From NCBI RefSeq assembly GCF_001310085.1, contig NZ_CP012643.1, positions 2,897,501 through 2,961,500 of the forward strand: a stretch of DNA of 64,000 nucleotides. The letters run 5' to 3'. The notes under the pieces were generated by a model. It searched no databases, was not told where the DNA came from, and worked only from the letters and a program-made list of their open reading frames with translations. Within the stretch, counting starts at the first letter, position 1. Each line of letters begins with the position of its first letter. This DNA comes from Rufibacter tibetensis. GTDB taxonomy: Bacteria; Bacteroidota; Bacteroidia; Cytophagales; Hymenobacteraceae. The position numbers and the translations under genes were made by a program. Shown here piece after piece: positions 18,584 to 27,202 of the stretch.

Positions 18584-20128
18584 ATGCAGACCAACATCAC
18601 CGATATACTTGCCCAGTTAGGCATCAAGGAAACTAATCCCGCTTACAGTACCGGTTTAACCTGGGGCGGTGAAAACAACCCAGAAACCCGTACCATCCAT
18701 TCGCCTACCAATGGCAAAACTATTGCCACAGTGAACATGGCTTCTGAAGCAGACTATGAGCAGGTGGTGACCACCGCCCAACAAGCTTTTCTGCAGTGGC
18801 GCACGTGGCCTTCTCCTAAGCGGGGCGAAGTGGTGCGGCAAATTGGGCTGAAGCTCCGCGAGTACAAAGAGCCACTGGGCAAACTGGTCAGCTATGAGAT
18901 GGGCAAAATTCTTCAAGAAGGTTTTGGCGAGGTCCAGGAAATGATTGATATCTGTGACTTTGCGGTAGGCTTATCACGGCAGTTACACGGCTATACCATG
19001 CACTCAGAACGGCCTACGCACCGCATGTATGAGCAGTACCATCCCTTGGGTGTAGTGGGCATAATTTCGGCCTTTAACTTTCCGGTGGCCGTGTGGAGTT
19101 GGAATGCCATGCTGGCCACTATCTGCGGCGACGTGGTGGTGTGGAAACCCTCAGAGAAAACCCCTTTAACTGCCGTGGCCTGCCAATACATCATTCAGGA
19201 GGTGCTCAGGGAAAACGAGGTGCCGGAAGGAGTTTTCAACTTCATCATAGGAGATGCCACTATCGGGAGCAAAATGGCGCATGATGAGCGATTGCCTTTG
19301 ATTTCTGCCACAGGTTCTACGCGCATGGGCAAGAAAGTAGGTGAGGCAGTGGGGCGGCGTTTAGGGCGTTCTTTGCTGGAATTAGGCGGAAACAACGCGA
19401 TCATTTTGACGCCAAACGCAGACCTGGAAATGGCCATAAGAGCAGTTGTATTTGGGGCAGTAGGAACCTGCGGCCAACGCTGTACTTCTACCCGTCGTCT
19501 CATTATCCATGACAGCATTTATGACGAGGTGAAAGAGCGTTTGTTGAAGGTGTACCCCAACCTGCCCATAGGAGATCCGCTCAAAGACGGAATTCTGGTA
19601 GGGCCGCTCATTGACAAAGATGCTACAAAAGCTTTCCTGGATGCCTTGGAAAGAGTGCAGCAGGAAGGCGGAAATCTGTTGATTGGTGGAGAAGTGCTGG
19701 AAGGCGAGGAGTACGCCACCGGTACCTATGTTACGCCAGCCATTGTGGAAGCAGAGCATAGCTACCACACCGTGCAGGAAGAAACGTTTGCGCCTATTCT
19801 ATACTTGATCAGATACAGCGGCGATGTGAACAATGCCATTGACATCCAGAACGGGGTGCGGCAAGGGTTGTCTTCATCTATCTTTTCTTCTAACCTGCTG
19901 GAGACAGAGGCATTTCTGAGCCACTGGGGTTCTGACTGCGGTATTGCCAACGTGAACATTGGTACCTCCGGGGCCGAGATTGGCGGGGCATTTGGTGGCG
20001 AGAAAGACACTGGTGGCGGACGTGAGTCTGGGTCAGATGCCTGGCGGTTCTACATGCGGCGTCAAACCAACACCATCAACTTCGGGCGGGAGCTGCCGTT
20101 GGCGCAGGGCATTAAATTTGACTTGTAA
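18584..20128 (+). CDS. amaB: ALDH7/antiquitin-type aldehyde dehydrogenase
   Basis: A 514-aa NAD(P)-dependent aldehyde dehydrogenase. Catalytic Cys300 lies in GTCGQRC and the general base is E266 in LLELGGNN. The GQRCTSTRR block and FNFPVAVWSWN are characteristic of the ALDH7 group, whose members oxidise alpha-aminoadipate semialdehyde in lysine degradation. The lysine role is inferred from the subfamily; no other lysine-degradation gene is in the window. It is a single gene between degP and a small membrane protein gene 101 bp downstream. Confidence 0.88.
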   Translation: MQTNITDILAQLGIKETNPAYSTGLTWGGENNPETRTIHSPTNGKTIATVNMASEADYEQVVTTAQQAFLQWRTWPSPKRGEVVRQIGLKLREYKEPLGKLVSYEMGKILQEGFGEVQEMIDICDFAVGLSRQLHGYTMHSERPTHRMYEQYHPLGVVGIISAFNFPVAVWSWNAMLATICGDVVVWKPSEKTPLTAVACQYIIQEVLRENEVPEGVFNFIIGDATIGSKMAHDERLPLISATGSTRMGKKVGEAVGRRLGRSLLELGGNNAIILTPNADLEMAIRAVVFGAVGTCGQRCTSTRRLIIHDSIYDEVKERLLKVYPNLPIGDPLKDGILVGPLIDKDATKAFLDALERVQQEGGNLLIGGEVLEGEEYATGTYVTPAIVEAEHSYHTVQEETFAPILYLIRYSGDVNNAIDIQNGVRQGLSSSIFSSNLLETEAFLSHWGSDCGIANVNIGTSGAEIGGAFGGEKDTGGGRESGSDAWRFYMRRQTNTINFGRELPLAQGIKFDL

Positions 20129-20229
20129 GCACGTAAATAAAGCGGAAGATTCTAGCGTTTTAGGTAAGAGGGGCAAGGCTGTGGGGAAGAACGAGTCAGA
20201 ACATTAAGAGAGTCACACTAAACAAAATA

Positions 20230-20712
20230 ATGGATACCTCCATCAAAAACGCGCAAAGGCAAGGGATTACCTATGCGCTGAAAGCCACCTTGGCCACCGA
20301 AGTGGTCATAGCTGTGCTCTTTTTTACTCTTCTCCTGTCAGTAACCAGCTCTGTGCAAATGTTCTTAGACATTGTTACTTATCTGGGAGCTGTGAACGTG
20401 GTCCTCTTTATCATCTCCAGCCTGCTATTTGCTTATCTGATTGGCCGAAGAGCTGGCGTGAAAATCTTGGTCCGGAAAAAGCGGCACACCTGGATAGGGC
20501 TTTTCTCAGGGTTGAAAGTGGTCCTGTTTTCCACCTTGGTCTGCAGTGCCGCGGCTCTGCTGTTACAGGCTACTACCGGAGCCATAGAAAAAGGCTGGCT
20601 GCTGAACTACATGATGAAACCCTTTGCCTGGATGGCCGTGCTGTGCCTCCTTCCCGTAACCATTGCCGGACTTTGGTACGGCTATAAACTGAAAAGCAAG
20701 CTGGAGCTGTAA
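20230..20712 (+). CDS. Predicted four-helix membrane protein, unknown function
   Basis: A 160-aa protein with four hydrophobic segments at about residues 22-42, 52-72, 87-113 and 131-150, and basic loops (GRRAGVKILVRKKRH), predicting an inner-membrane protein. I do not recognise the family. It shares a TAATG stop/start with the following lactonase-like gene, so the two are translated together and may work together. Confidence 0.75.
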   Translation: MDTSIKNAQRQGITYALKATLATEVVIAVLFFTLLLSVTSSVQMFLDIVTYLGAVNVVLFIISSLLFAYLIGRRAGVKILVRKKRHTWIGLFSGLKVVLFSTLVCSAAALLLQATTGAIEKGWLLNYMMKPFAWMAVLCLLPVTIAGLWYGYKLKSKLEL

Positions 20713-21629
20713 TGACGAAAAGAAACGTATTGATTGGGTTTGCGGGTGCTGCCCTAATCCTTCTATTGCCAGCTTTGCTTACCGCGCAAATCACAGACAA
20801 GAATTCTATTGTGGCCAAAGGTGCCAAGGTGGAGAAACTAGGCGATGGGTACGCTTTTACCGAGGGACCGGCAGTAGACCGTGAGGGGAACGTGTTCTTC
20901 ACAGATCAGCCCAATAACAAGATCTACAAATGGTCCGCCAGCACAGGAAAAATCAGCCTGTTTTCAGATCAGGCCGGGCGATCAAATGGCCTGTATTTTG
21001 ACCAGAAAGGCAACCTCATCGCCGCGGCAGACTTAGATAACCAGATTTGGTCATTTGATAAAGCCGGGCGTCCTACGGTTCTGGTGAAAGACTACCAAGG
21101 CAAACTGCTCAACGGACCCAACGATCTTTGGATTACCCCAAAAGGCGGCATGTACATCACAGACCCCTTGTATAAACGAGAGTACTGGACCAGAAATCCC
21201 GAAAGGCAACAGGATGGCGAGCATCTCTATTACCTGAGTCCTGATAAGTCAAAGTTTTACCGGGCAGACACCACCTTGGTAAAGCCTAACGGGATCGTAG
21301 GTACGCCGGACGGAAAGAAGCTGTACGTGGCAGACATAGAAGCAAACAAAACCTATGTGTACACGATTAACGCTGACGGATCTCTCTCAAACAAAAAGTT
21401 GTTTGCACCCATGGGTTCTGATGGAATGACAATCGATAACAGGGGAAATGTGTACCTCACAGGCAAGGGCGTAACCGTGTTTGATAAGGCAGGCAAGCAG
21501 ATTGCGCACATTCCCATCCAGGAGAACTGGACCGCCAATGTGGTGTTCGGCGGAAAAGACCGGTCAACCCTTTTTATTACGGCAATGGGTGCGGTGTATG
21601 GCTTGAAAATGAAAGTGAAAGGCATGTAA
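20712..21629 (+). CDS. Secreted SMP-30/gluconolactonase-like beta-propeller
   Basis: A 305-aa protein with a signal peptide (residues 1-26, ending LLTAQ). The six-bladed SGL propeller follows: GYAFTEGPAVDREGNVFFTDQPNNKIYKW has the metal-ligand Glu (TEGP), and NGPNDLWITPKGGMYITDP and NGIVGTPDGKKLYVAD carry the Asn and Asp ligands. It probably hydrolyses a sugar lactone in the periplasm; the substrate is unknown. The start overlaps the stop of the membrane protein gene by one base. Confidence 0.88.
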   Translation: MTKRNVLIGFAGAALILLLPALLTAQITDKNSIVAKGAKVEKLGDGYAFTEGPAVDREGNVFFTDQPNNKIYKWSASTGKISLFSDQAGRSNGLYFDQKGNLIAAADLDNQIWSFDKAGRPTVLVKDYQGKLLNGPNDLWITPKGGMYITDPLYKREYWTRNPERQQDGEHLYYLSPDKSKFYRADTTLVKPNGIVGTPDGKKLYVADIEANKTYVYTINADGSLSNKKLFAPMGSDGMTIDNRGNVYLTGKGVTVFDKAGKQIAHIPIQENWTANVVFGGKDRSTLFITAMGAVYGLKMKVKGM

Positions 21630-21666
21630 CAAAACTGCGTACTTCTGATGAAAGCTGGTGTTTTAA

Positions 21667-21701
21667 GCCCGTTTTTGCAAAAGTAATGTCACAAAAACGG
21701 C
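21667..21701. repeat. Degenerate GCCTGTTTT-core palindrome
   Basis: CGTTTTTG (21670-21677) pairs with CAAAAACG (21692-21699), flanked by GC/GC. The loop is longer (14 nt) than in most family members and there is no outer stem. Confidence 0.45.
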
Positions 21702-21742
21702 ACAGTTGGATGCTCTTATTTTGGATTCAAACAGGGATGATA

Positions 21743-21785
21743 ACTAAGAAGCCCAAACCAGTACAACTGGTTTGGGCTTCTTAGT
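21743..21785 (+). terminator. 20-bp perfect hairpin terminator
   Basis: ACTAAGAAGCCCAAACCAGT and its exact complement (21766-21785) are separated by only ACA. TTTTAAG follows. It closes the lactonase gene region and lies before the thioesterase gene. It is one of the longest perfect stems in the window and has no GCCTGTTTT core. Confidence 0.85.
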
Positions 21786-21894
21786 TTTAAGGCTACTATT
21801 TAGAAAACGCCTGATAAAGGAGAGGAATGCACGTCAGGGTTTCCATACCTCAGATAGAATTCTTATCTTTTACTTACCTGCTACCCTTGTGCTT

Positions 21895-22392
21895 ATGACA
21901 ACCGTATCTACTGCTGCCTTCCGTAAATTAGTCGCCAATCCGGTGAATTTGAAGCTTTTCCTGCTCAAGAACCTGCCCATGGCGTATCTGGCGGGCATCA
22001 GAATCAGAAAACTCACGGACCAGGAAGCGCAGGTGGTTATCAAATACAGGTATATCACTAAAAATCCGTTCAGGTCAATTTACTTCGCCTGTTTGGCCAT
22101 GGCTGCCGAAATGGCTTCTGGGGTGTTGAGTATGATGCACCTGTACCAGGCGCAGCCGTCGGTGTCTATGCTGGTAGTAGGCATGGAGGCTGAGTTCAGC
22201 AAAAAAGCCGTGGGTACCATCACCTTCACCTGTTCAGATGGGGAGGCTATTGCCGCTGCCGTAAGGGTGGCCCAACGCACAGGGCAGGGAAGTAACCTAC
22301 AAGCCGTGAGCATTGGCCGCGATGGAAAAGGGGAGGAGGTAGCCCGGTTTAGGATCACCTGGTCCTATAAAGCCCGGGCCACAAAAGCTTAA
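21895..22392 (+). CDS. DUF4442/PaaI-like hotdog-fold protein
   Basis: A 165-aa protein starting at ATG 21895 (MTTVSTAAFRKLV). A possible TTG start far upstream would lie inside the terminator hairpin and was rejected. The hotdog pattern is seen in RFMITKNPFRS-type YITKNPFRSIYFACLAMAAEMASG (about residues 54-77), where the family's helix begins, followed by GMEAEFSKKAVGTITFTCSDG. DUF4442 proteins resemble acyl-CoA thioesterases; the substrate is unknown. It converges with, and overlaps by 4 bp, the alpha/beta hydrolase gene on the other strand. Confidence 0.8.
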   Translation: MTTVSTAAFRKLVANPVNLKLFLLKNLPMAYLAGIRIRKLTDQEAQVVIKYRYITKNPFRSIYFACLAMAAEMASGVLSMMHLYQAQPSVSMLVVGMEAEFSKKAVGTITFTCSDGEAIAAAVRVAQRTGQGSNLQAVSIGRDGKGEEVARFRITWSYKARATKA

Positions 22393-23351
22393 CCTTTCTT
22401 GCTGGTTTTCTTCAGAAACTCCTTCACTTCCTTCTGGAACGCCACGTTCTGCTCCAGGTAAATCACGTGGCCGCCCGGCATGGAAACCGTAGTCTGGTTC
22501 GGGAATTTAAAGCTCTTGTAATGGTCTGGGCCAATAGAGAAATCCTGCTGCCCAGAGATTACCAGCACCGGCATCTTCAGATGCTTGGACACCTCGGTGA
22601 AATTTTGGAAGTACTCTGGGTAATTAGACCAGGCCTGGCCAAAGCTGTAGTTTGACGGGCGCTTGGCATCTTCTTCGTTCATTTTCCGCAGGCCCTCAGC
22701 GGTGGTGTACATGAGCTGGTGGTATTTGTCTTTTTCGTTCAGCGCCTGAATGATCATCATAAACCGGTCAATCACTGGCTTGGTCTTGTCCAAGAAAAGG
22801 GCGGGGTTCTCAGGCTTCAGAATCTCTAATCCTTTGTCTATCTGCACCTGGGCCGAGTAGTTCAGGTTTAGCGTGCCATTTAGCAAAATCATGCGGGAAA
22901 TGGTTTTTGGGTAGTAATAGGCATACTCGGTAGCAAGAATGCCCCCGAAGGAGTGGGCTAGTACGGTCCAGGTGGGGTGCTTCAGCTGTTGCCGGATCTC
23001 ATCAAAGTCCTGTGCTATGCGCTGCGGGCCGTAGTTGCCGGTTGGTGCTTTGCCAGAACGGCCGCTGCCGCGCTGGTCTACATAAATCATCTGCAAAGAA
23101 TCTTCCAGGGCGTTAATGCCAAGCACTTCAAAGGAGTGGCTCCAGGCGCCGGGCCCGCCGTGCACAAACAGACAGGGGCGGCCTTTGCCAGATACCTTCA
23201 CATAGAGTTCGGTGCCGTCACTCACGGTGAGGCGCATCTCCCGGGCAGCGGTTTGGGAAGAAGAGGCAGGAGTGGGGTTGGTTTGGGCGAGGGTGTCAGA
23301 AAAACTGAATCCCAGCCACAGGGTCAGAGTAAGAAGGAAGTAGGGTTTCAT
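22389..23351 (-). CDS. Exported alpha/beta hydrolase (proline-iminopeptidase-like)
   Basis: A 320-aa protein with a signal peptide (residues 1-22, FSDTLAQ). The hydrolase fold shows the oxyanion HGGPGAWSHS, the YVDQRGSGRSGK motif, the nucleophile elbow LAHSFGG (Ser), the acid in SGQQDFSIG and the final His in GGHVIY. HGGPG with DQRGSGRS is the S33 prolyl aminopeptidase pattern, so a periplasmic peptidase or esterase is inferred. It converges with the thioesterase-fold gene; its 3' end overlaps that gene by 4 bp with no room for a separate terminator. Confidence 0.88.
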   Translation of the reverse strand: MKPYFLLTLTLWLGFSFSDTLAQTNPTPASSSQTAAREMRLTVSDGTELYVKVSGKGRPCLFVHGGPGAWSHSFEVLGINALEDSLQMIYVDQRGSGRSGKAPTGNYGPQRIAQDFDEIRQQLKHPTWTVLAHSFGGILATEYAYYYPKTISRMILLNGTLNLNYSAQVQIDKGLEILKPENPALFLDKTKPVIDRFMMIIQALNEKDKYHQLMYTTAEGLRKMNEEDAKRPSNYSFGQAWSNYPEYFQNFTEVSKHLKMPVLVISGQQDFSIGPDHYKSFKFPNQTTVSMPGGHVIYLEQNVAFQKEVKEFLKKTSKKG

Positions 23352-23576
23352 AGGTGTGGATCTTTATGGCAAAAATGGGAAATAAATTGAATAAATTAAG
23401 GGAGTAAAAAACCCTGCAAATTTTTGGAACGTGGTGCAACCATGGGGCTTTTGCTTAGTCTTTAGAGTAGAAGTTTGGAACAGATGAGAGCCACGAGGCT
23501 CAGCGAATAGGGAAGGTGTTGTTCCGGGTTACTGTTACTTAGATTACCGTCATGATGAGCATTAAAAGGTAACAAT

Positions 23577-24137
23577 TTGGAAACGCTGGAATACACCGAC
23601 GTAAACGCGCACGTGGTGGCCCGCTGTAAAGAGGGCGATCGGAAGGCGCAGTATGAGCTGTACAAACTTTACAGTAAGTCCATGTTCAACGTGAGCATGC
23701 GCATTACCAATGACTATACTGAGGCGGAAGATGTCTTGCAGGAATCATTTCTGAGCGCGTTCAGAGAGCTGCATACCTTCAAGGGAGACTCCACCTTCGG
23801 GAGCTGGTTAAAGCGCATTGTCATCAATAAGTCCATCACCAAGGTGCGCAGCCGGCGGCTGCAGGTGGTGCCCATGGAAGATCATCAGGACATCGCCGAA
23901 GAGGCGCCTGACTACGACCAGGAGGAGATGGAATATAAAGTAGAAAGCATCAAGAAAGCCATTCAGTCTTTGCCGGATGGTTATCGCGTGGTGCTCACCC
24001 TTTACTTGCTGGAAGGATATGACCACGGCGAGATTGCTGATATATTAAGTATAAGTGAGGCAACGTCTAAGTCACAGTACAGCCGAGCCCGTAAAAAATT
24101 GCTGACCCTCATGCAGGAGCAGTCGTTCTTAAGCTGA
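23577..24137 (+). CDS. ECF-type RNA polymerase sigma factor
   Basis: A 186-aa sigma-70 family factor. Region 2 (about residues 18-85) contains YSKSMFNVSMRITNDYTEAEDVLQESFL, and region 4 (about 130-180) contains LPDGYRVVLTLYLLEGYDHGEIADILSIS with its helix-turn-helix. No ATG is in frame at the N-terminus; the start is taken as TTG 23577, preceded by AAAAGG. It is the first gene of a three-gene operon with a membrane-anchored partner and an exported DUF4097-like protein, so it probably answers an envelope signal. Confidence 0.9.
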   Translation: METLEYTDVNAHVVARCKEGDRKAQYELYKLYSKSMFNVSMRITNDYTEAEDVLQESFLSAFRELHTFKGDSTFGSWLKRIVINKSITKVRSRRLQVVPMEDHQDIAEEAPDYDQEEMEYKVESIKKAIQSLPDGYRVVLTLYLLEGYDHGEIADILSISEATSKSQYSRARKKLLTLMQEQSFLS

Positions 24138-24179
24138 AAAGTAAAAAGGACCTAAAAACGAGTACAAGGAGCAATAGCC

Positions 24180-24767
24180 ATGAAAGATAAATTAAAAGAT
24201 TTTGTACAAGCCCACCGAGACGAGTTTGACTCATTCACGCCCCGACCGGATTTGTGGCAAGATATAGCCGCAGAACTGCAGACCGAGGAGAAGACCATCA
24301 TCATGCCCGTTGAACAAGAGCAAGAGGCCTCTGTTTTCTCTATAAACTGGCACCATGCCTGGCGGTACGCCGCGGCGGTGACCGTGCTAGTTATGCTGGC
24401 CTTCTCAGCGCGCTACTACATGTCCACGCCAGATACTTCTGGCGCGGTGGCCGTGAAACAGCCAGTGACGCTGGAGAAAATTGCCCCTGAGGTGCGCCAG
24501 ATTGAGACCAAGTACGTGCAGGTAATTGAAAAGAAAGAATCTGAACTGAAAGCGCTGGGAGCCGGAACCGTGCAGTTTGCAGAGTTGGATTCTGCTTACA
24601 ACGCCCTGAAGAAAGAACTATACACCACCCCAAATAAAGAAGTGCTTCTGGAAGCCATGAGCGACAATCTTAAAATGAGAATTGCGCTGCTGAATCAGCA
24701 ATTAGAAGTACTTGAAGACAGAAGTAACGTTAAAACCCGTCCGGATCATGAGACTACCAATATCTAA
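24180..24767 (+). CDS. Single-pass membrane protein, probable anti-sigma factor
   Basis: A 195-aa protein with a cytoplasmic N-terminal part (FDSFTPRPDLWQDIAAEL, residues 16-33), one membrane helix at about 63-80, and a periplasmic part rich in charged helix (about 98-180). This order, directly after an ECF sigma gene, is that of an anti-sigma factor, although no zinc-binding HxxxCxxC motif is present. The role is inferred from position. Its 3' end overlaps the next gene by 20 bp. Confidence 0.72.
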   Translation: MKDKLKDFVQAHRDEFDSFTPRPDLWQDIAAELQTEEKTIIMPVEQEQEASVFSINWHHAWRYAAAVTVLVMLAFSARYYMSTPDTSGAVAVKQPVTLEKIAPEVRQIETKYVQVIEKKESELKALGAGTVQFAELDSAYNALKKELYTTPNKEVLLEAMSDNLKMRIALLNQQLEVLEDRSNVKTRPDHETTNI

Positions 24768-26058
24768 ACTGCTCACCTTTTTCTGCTTTTCCGTTGCGCT
24801 CAATACTGCGCAGGGACAATCATGCAAAGAGGTGATAAAAGAAAAGCTGGAAGCTGAGATAGCAGAACAGGTGGCGTATTCCCTGGCTTCATTGAAAAGC
24901 CTGGAATCTGTAGAAGCAATTGCCGCTGCGGCCACCTGTGAAGGGCTGGCCACCTTAGAAGACCTTACCCTGCCAGTTCTTCCAACAGGTGAGATGCTGC
25001 TTGAAAACATGTTGGTACAGCCAGATCCAAGAGTAGTAGACGTGCAGGGAGCAGCTTACGCCCATACCAAGGTGAAGAAAATTGACCGTACCTTCAAGGT
25101 GAGCCGTGCTGACAAACTGAACATTGAAAACCAGTTTGGACAAGTAAACGTGCAAACCTGGAACCGCAACGAGATAGCCGTAGAAGTAACTGTAATTTCT
25201 CGGGCCGTAACCGAAGAGAAAGCGCAGGAGATTCTGGACAAGATCCAGATCAGGATCAATGAAGACCGGGCTAACAACCTGCTTTCCTTTGTGACCGAGC
25301 GAGAGCCTATGCAGATCAGGTCTAGTAGTGAAAAAGCCTTTGAGATCAACTACCTGGTGAAAATGCCCAAAGGCAACCCAATCAGAGTAAGCAACAAGTA
25401 CGGCTCCGTGCAAATGCCAGACTTTGACGGACCCACTGAACTGGAAGTAAATTACGGGAAGCTTACCACCGGTAGCCTCAACAACGTGCATAACAGGTTG
25501 AATGTCACCTACAGCGGAAGCCCTTGCCAGATAGCTTACATGAAAGGGGGTACCCTCCGGTTCAAGTATTCTAACCTGCACTTAATGGGCGCCGATGACA
25601 TTAAAACTACCACCGCCTACAGCAACATTGTCATTGACAAAGTGGACATGCTGGCCATGGACAGCCGCTATGATTCTAAATATTTAATAGGGAGCGCTGG
25701 TCAAATCTCCGGAACCGGAAGTTACTCTGGCATCAAGATAGGAAGCCTCAGGGAGTCAGCCAGCCTGATAGTGAAATACTGCTCTGGGTTTGAGATCAAT
25801 AATGTATCATCTAACTTCAGAAAGCTGGACCTGAATGGTGGCTACACCGGTATGGCTGTGAGCTTCGCGGATAATACTGCTTTTAACTTTGAGGTAGACA
25901 CTCAATATGGAAGCTTTAAGCTGGACCAGGATCTGGTCAACTTTAGCTTCAAGGAAGTGGGAAACACCTCTAGTTCCTACAAAGGCAAGTACGGCAAAGC
26001 CTCTCCTAAAGGAACGGTAAATGTTACAAGCAAATACGGAAGCATCGCTTTCCGCTAA
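24748..26058 (+). CDS. Exported DUF4097-like beta-solenoid protein
   Basis: A 436-aa protein starting at ATG 24748, which gives a clean signal peptide (MRLPISKLLTFFCFSVALNTAQG). The frame is open to 24712, but that start would bury the signal. A helical region (about 28-65) precedes repeated beta segments such as LNIENQFGQVNVQTWNRNE and IRVSNKYGSVQMPDF, with SKYGSIAFR at the end, typical of DUF4097/putative adhesin folds. It probably lies in the periplasm or outer membrane and may be the sensor or target of the upstream sigma/anti-sigma pair. A GC-rich terminator follows. Confidence 0.75.
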   Translation: MRLPISKLLTFFCFSVALNTAQGQSCKEVIKEKLEAEIAEQVAYSLASLKSLESVEAIAAAATCEGLATLEDLTLPVLPTGEMLLENMLVQPDPRVVDVQGAAYAHTKVKKIDRTFKVSRADKLNIENQFGQVNVQTWNRNEIAVEVTVISRAVTEEKAQEILDKIQIRINEDRANNLLSFVTEREPMQIRSSSEKAFEINYLVKMPKGNPIRVSNKYGSVQMPDFDGPTELEVNYGKLTTGSLNNVHNRLNVTYSGSPCQIAYMKGGTLRFKYSNLHLMGADDIKTTTAYSNIVIDKVDMLAMDSRYDSKYLIGSAGQISGTGSYSGIKIGSLRESASLIVKYCSGFEINNVSSNFRKLDLNGGYTGMAVSFADNTAFNFEVDTQYGSFKLDQDLVNFSFKEVGNTSSSYKGKYGKASPKGTVNVTSKYGSIAFR

Positions 26059-26080
26059 ACTCGTCATCCTTCAAATTGCC

Positions 26081-26112
26081 AAGAGCGGCCCGTGCAGGGC
26101 CGCTCTTTTTTT
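26081..26112 (+). terminator. Intrinsic terminator of the sigma operon
   Basis: AAGAGCGGCCC-GTGCA-GGGCCGCTCTT followed by TTTTT. An 11-bp perfect GC-rich stem, 22 bp after the DUF4097-like stop. Confidence 0.92.
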
Positions 26113-26163
26113 GTGTGGTTTTAACCTTATTTTTGAAAAAACAGGGGTAAAACAGATTTACGT

Positions 26164-26589
26164 ATGAAAAACACACCACCAGATAACCTCAACGCCTCCA
26201 AAGCTCCCGAGCCGGTTGGCCTGTACCCGCACGCTCGCCGCGTTGGTAATCTTTTGTTTCTTTCGGGTGTAGGACCCCGTGAAAGGGGAGTGAAGCAGAT
26301 CCCGGGGGTAACCTTGGACGAGGAGGGCAACATCACCAGTTATGACATTGAAGCGCAGTGTCACTCAGTATTTAAAAACGTGCGGTACATTCTGGAGGAG
26401 GCTGGTTCTAAATGGGAAAACCTGGTAGATGTAACCGTCTTCCTCACCAACATGAAAGCCGACTTCCAGACCTACAACCGCCTATATGCCGAGTATTTCA
26501 AAGACTGCCAACCCTGCCGTACTACTGTTGAGGTAAATGCGTTGCCCACCCCAATCGCCATTGAATTAAAGTGCATCGCCACTATCTGA
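26164..26589 (+). CDS. RidA/YjgF-family enamine/imine deaminase
   Basis: A 141-aa Rid protein. It has LLFLSGVGPRERG (residues about 31-43), the central VRYILEEAGSKWENLVDVTVFLTNM, and the active-site CRTTVEVNALPTPIAIELKCIA with the catalytic Arg. Rid proteins hydrolyse reactive enamines/imines such as 2-aminoacrylate; the longer GVGPRERGVKQIPG segment resembles the 2-aminomuconate deaminase-like branch. A degenerate shared-core palindrome (about 26121-26158) lies just before the start. Confidence 0.9.
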   Translation: MKNTPPDNLNASKAPEPVGLYPHARRVGNLLFLSGVGPRERGVKQIPGVTLDEEGNITSYDIEAQCHSVFKNVRYILEEAGSKWENLVDVTVFLTNMKADFQTYNRLYAEYFKDCQPCRTTVEVNALPTPIAIELKCIATI

Positions 26590-26603
26590 GTCCTTTTGTT
26601 TTC

Positions 26604-26627
26604 GGCCGTATTTCTGTAAAACAGGCC
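26604..26627. repeat. GCCTGTTTT-core palindrome without outer stem
   Basis: GGCCGTATTTCTGTAAAACAGGCC: core palindrome only, 14 bp after the RidA stop. It sits just before the REPIN-like element. Confidence 0.55.
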
Positions 26628-26630
26628 TAA

Positions 26631-26910
26631 ATTCTTTAAGGAACGCTGGCGCGAGCCTCCGGCTCGTGTCCGCACGCATACCAGATAAATGCAATGGCTC
26701 CCTTTAAAAAATCGCTGCTCAGGTTTGATTCTTTTGAGTTTCTATCACTTAGCCATCTTGAGAAATCTCGTGGGCGAAGTAGCAAGATATGAATGCAGAA
26801 ACTTTACCCTTTGTACACAAAATACCTTACAGGATGACAAAACGAGAACTAGGGTTCAGCAATGCGTGCAGACACGAGCGGGACGCTCGCGCCAGCGGTT
26901 TTTAAAGTAT
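26631..26910. mobile_element. REPIN/MITE-like element with 49-nt terminal inverted repeats
   Basis: The ends 26631-26679 and 26862-26910 are inverted copies matching at 42 of 49 positions without gaps. Each end has its own hairpin: GCGAGCC-TCC-GGCTCGT on the left, ACGAGCG-GGA-CGCTCGC on the right. The two differences flanking the loop are a compensatory C-G to G-C swap, so pairing appears to be maintained. The 182-bp middle has no convincing gene; a 111-aa frame across it looks accidental. The pattern fits a doublet of REP sequences mobilised by a RAYT-type transposase elsewhere in the genome. Confidence 0.7.
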
Positions 26911-27202
26911 TCCTTATTTCGAGATGGGAATTACCTTGGAGGGGCAACTTGCCTGCGGTATGTCCATCTTAGGTTTAATATGTACCTTGTGGCAGGCAAT
27001 ATTTCATCTGATTTTTCTTTGTGAAGGTAAGTCTGCTCATTTGCCGGGCCTTTTTGAAAAGTAGCTCTTAAACAGAAAGTGCCAGTTGCTGTTTCCTGTT
27101 TTGTGGGTGACAGACAGGTGCAGCTTCATTTGCCACACAGAACCAAGTAGGTGTGAGAAAATTTCTGCTGCGGGTTCTTTTATGAATTGACATCAAATTT
27201 TA
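26911..27202. other. Intergenic region before the MutS-like gene
   Basis: No gene is recognised here. It contains a degenerate half of the shared-core palindrome near 27046-27075. No clear promoter box is seen. Confidence 0.4.

Noticed and set aside
21772-21894. TTG-started N-terminal extension of the DUF4442 gene
   Set aside because: It would begin inside the 20-bp terminator stem and adds unrelated residues; the ATG at 21895 fits the family.
26689-27024. 111-aa frame across the REPIN-like element
   Set aside because: It runs through the inverted repeat and has an irregular composition with many Cys and Arg; no recognisable protein pattern.
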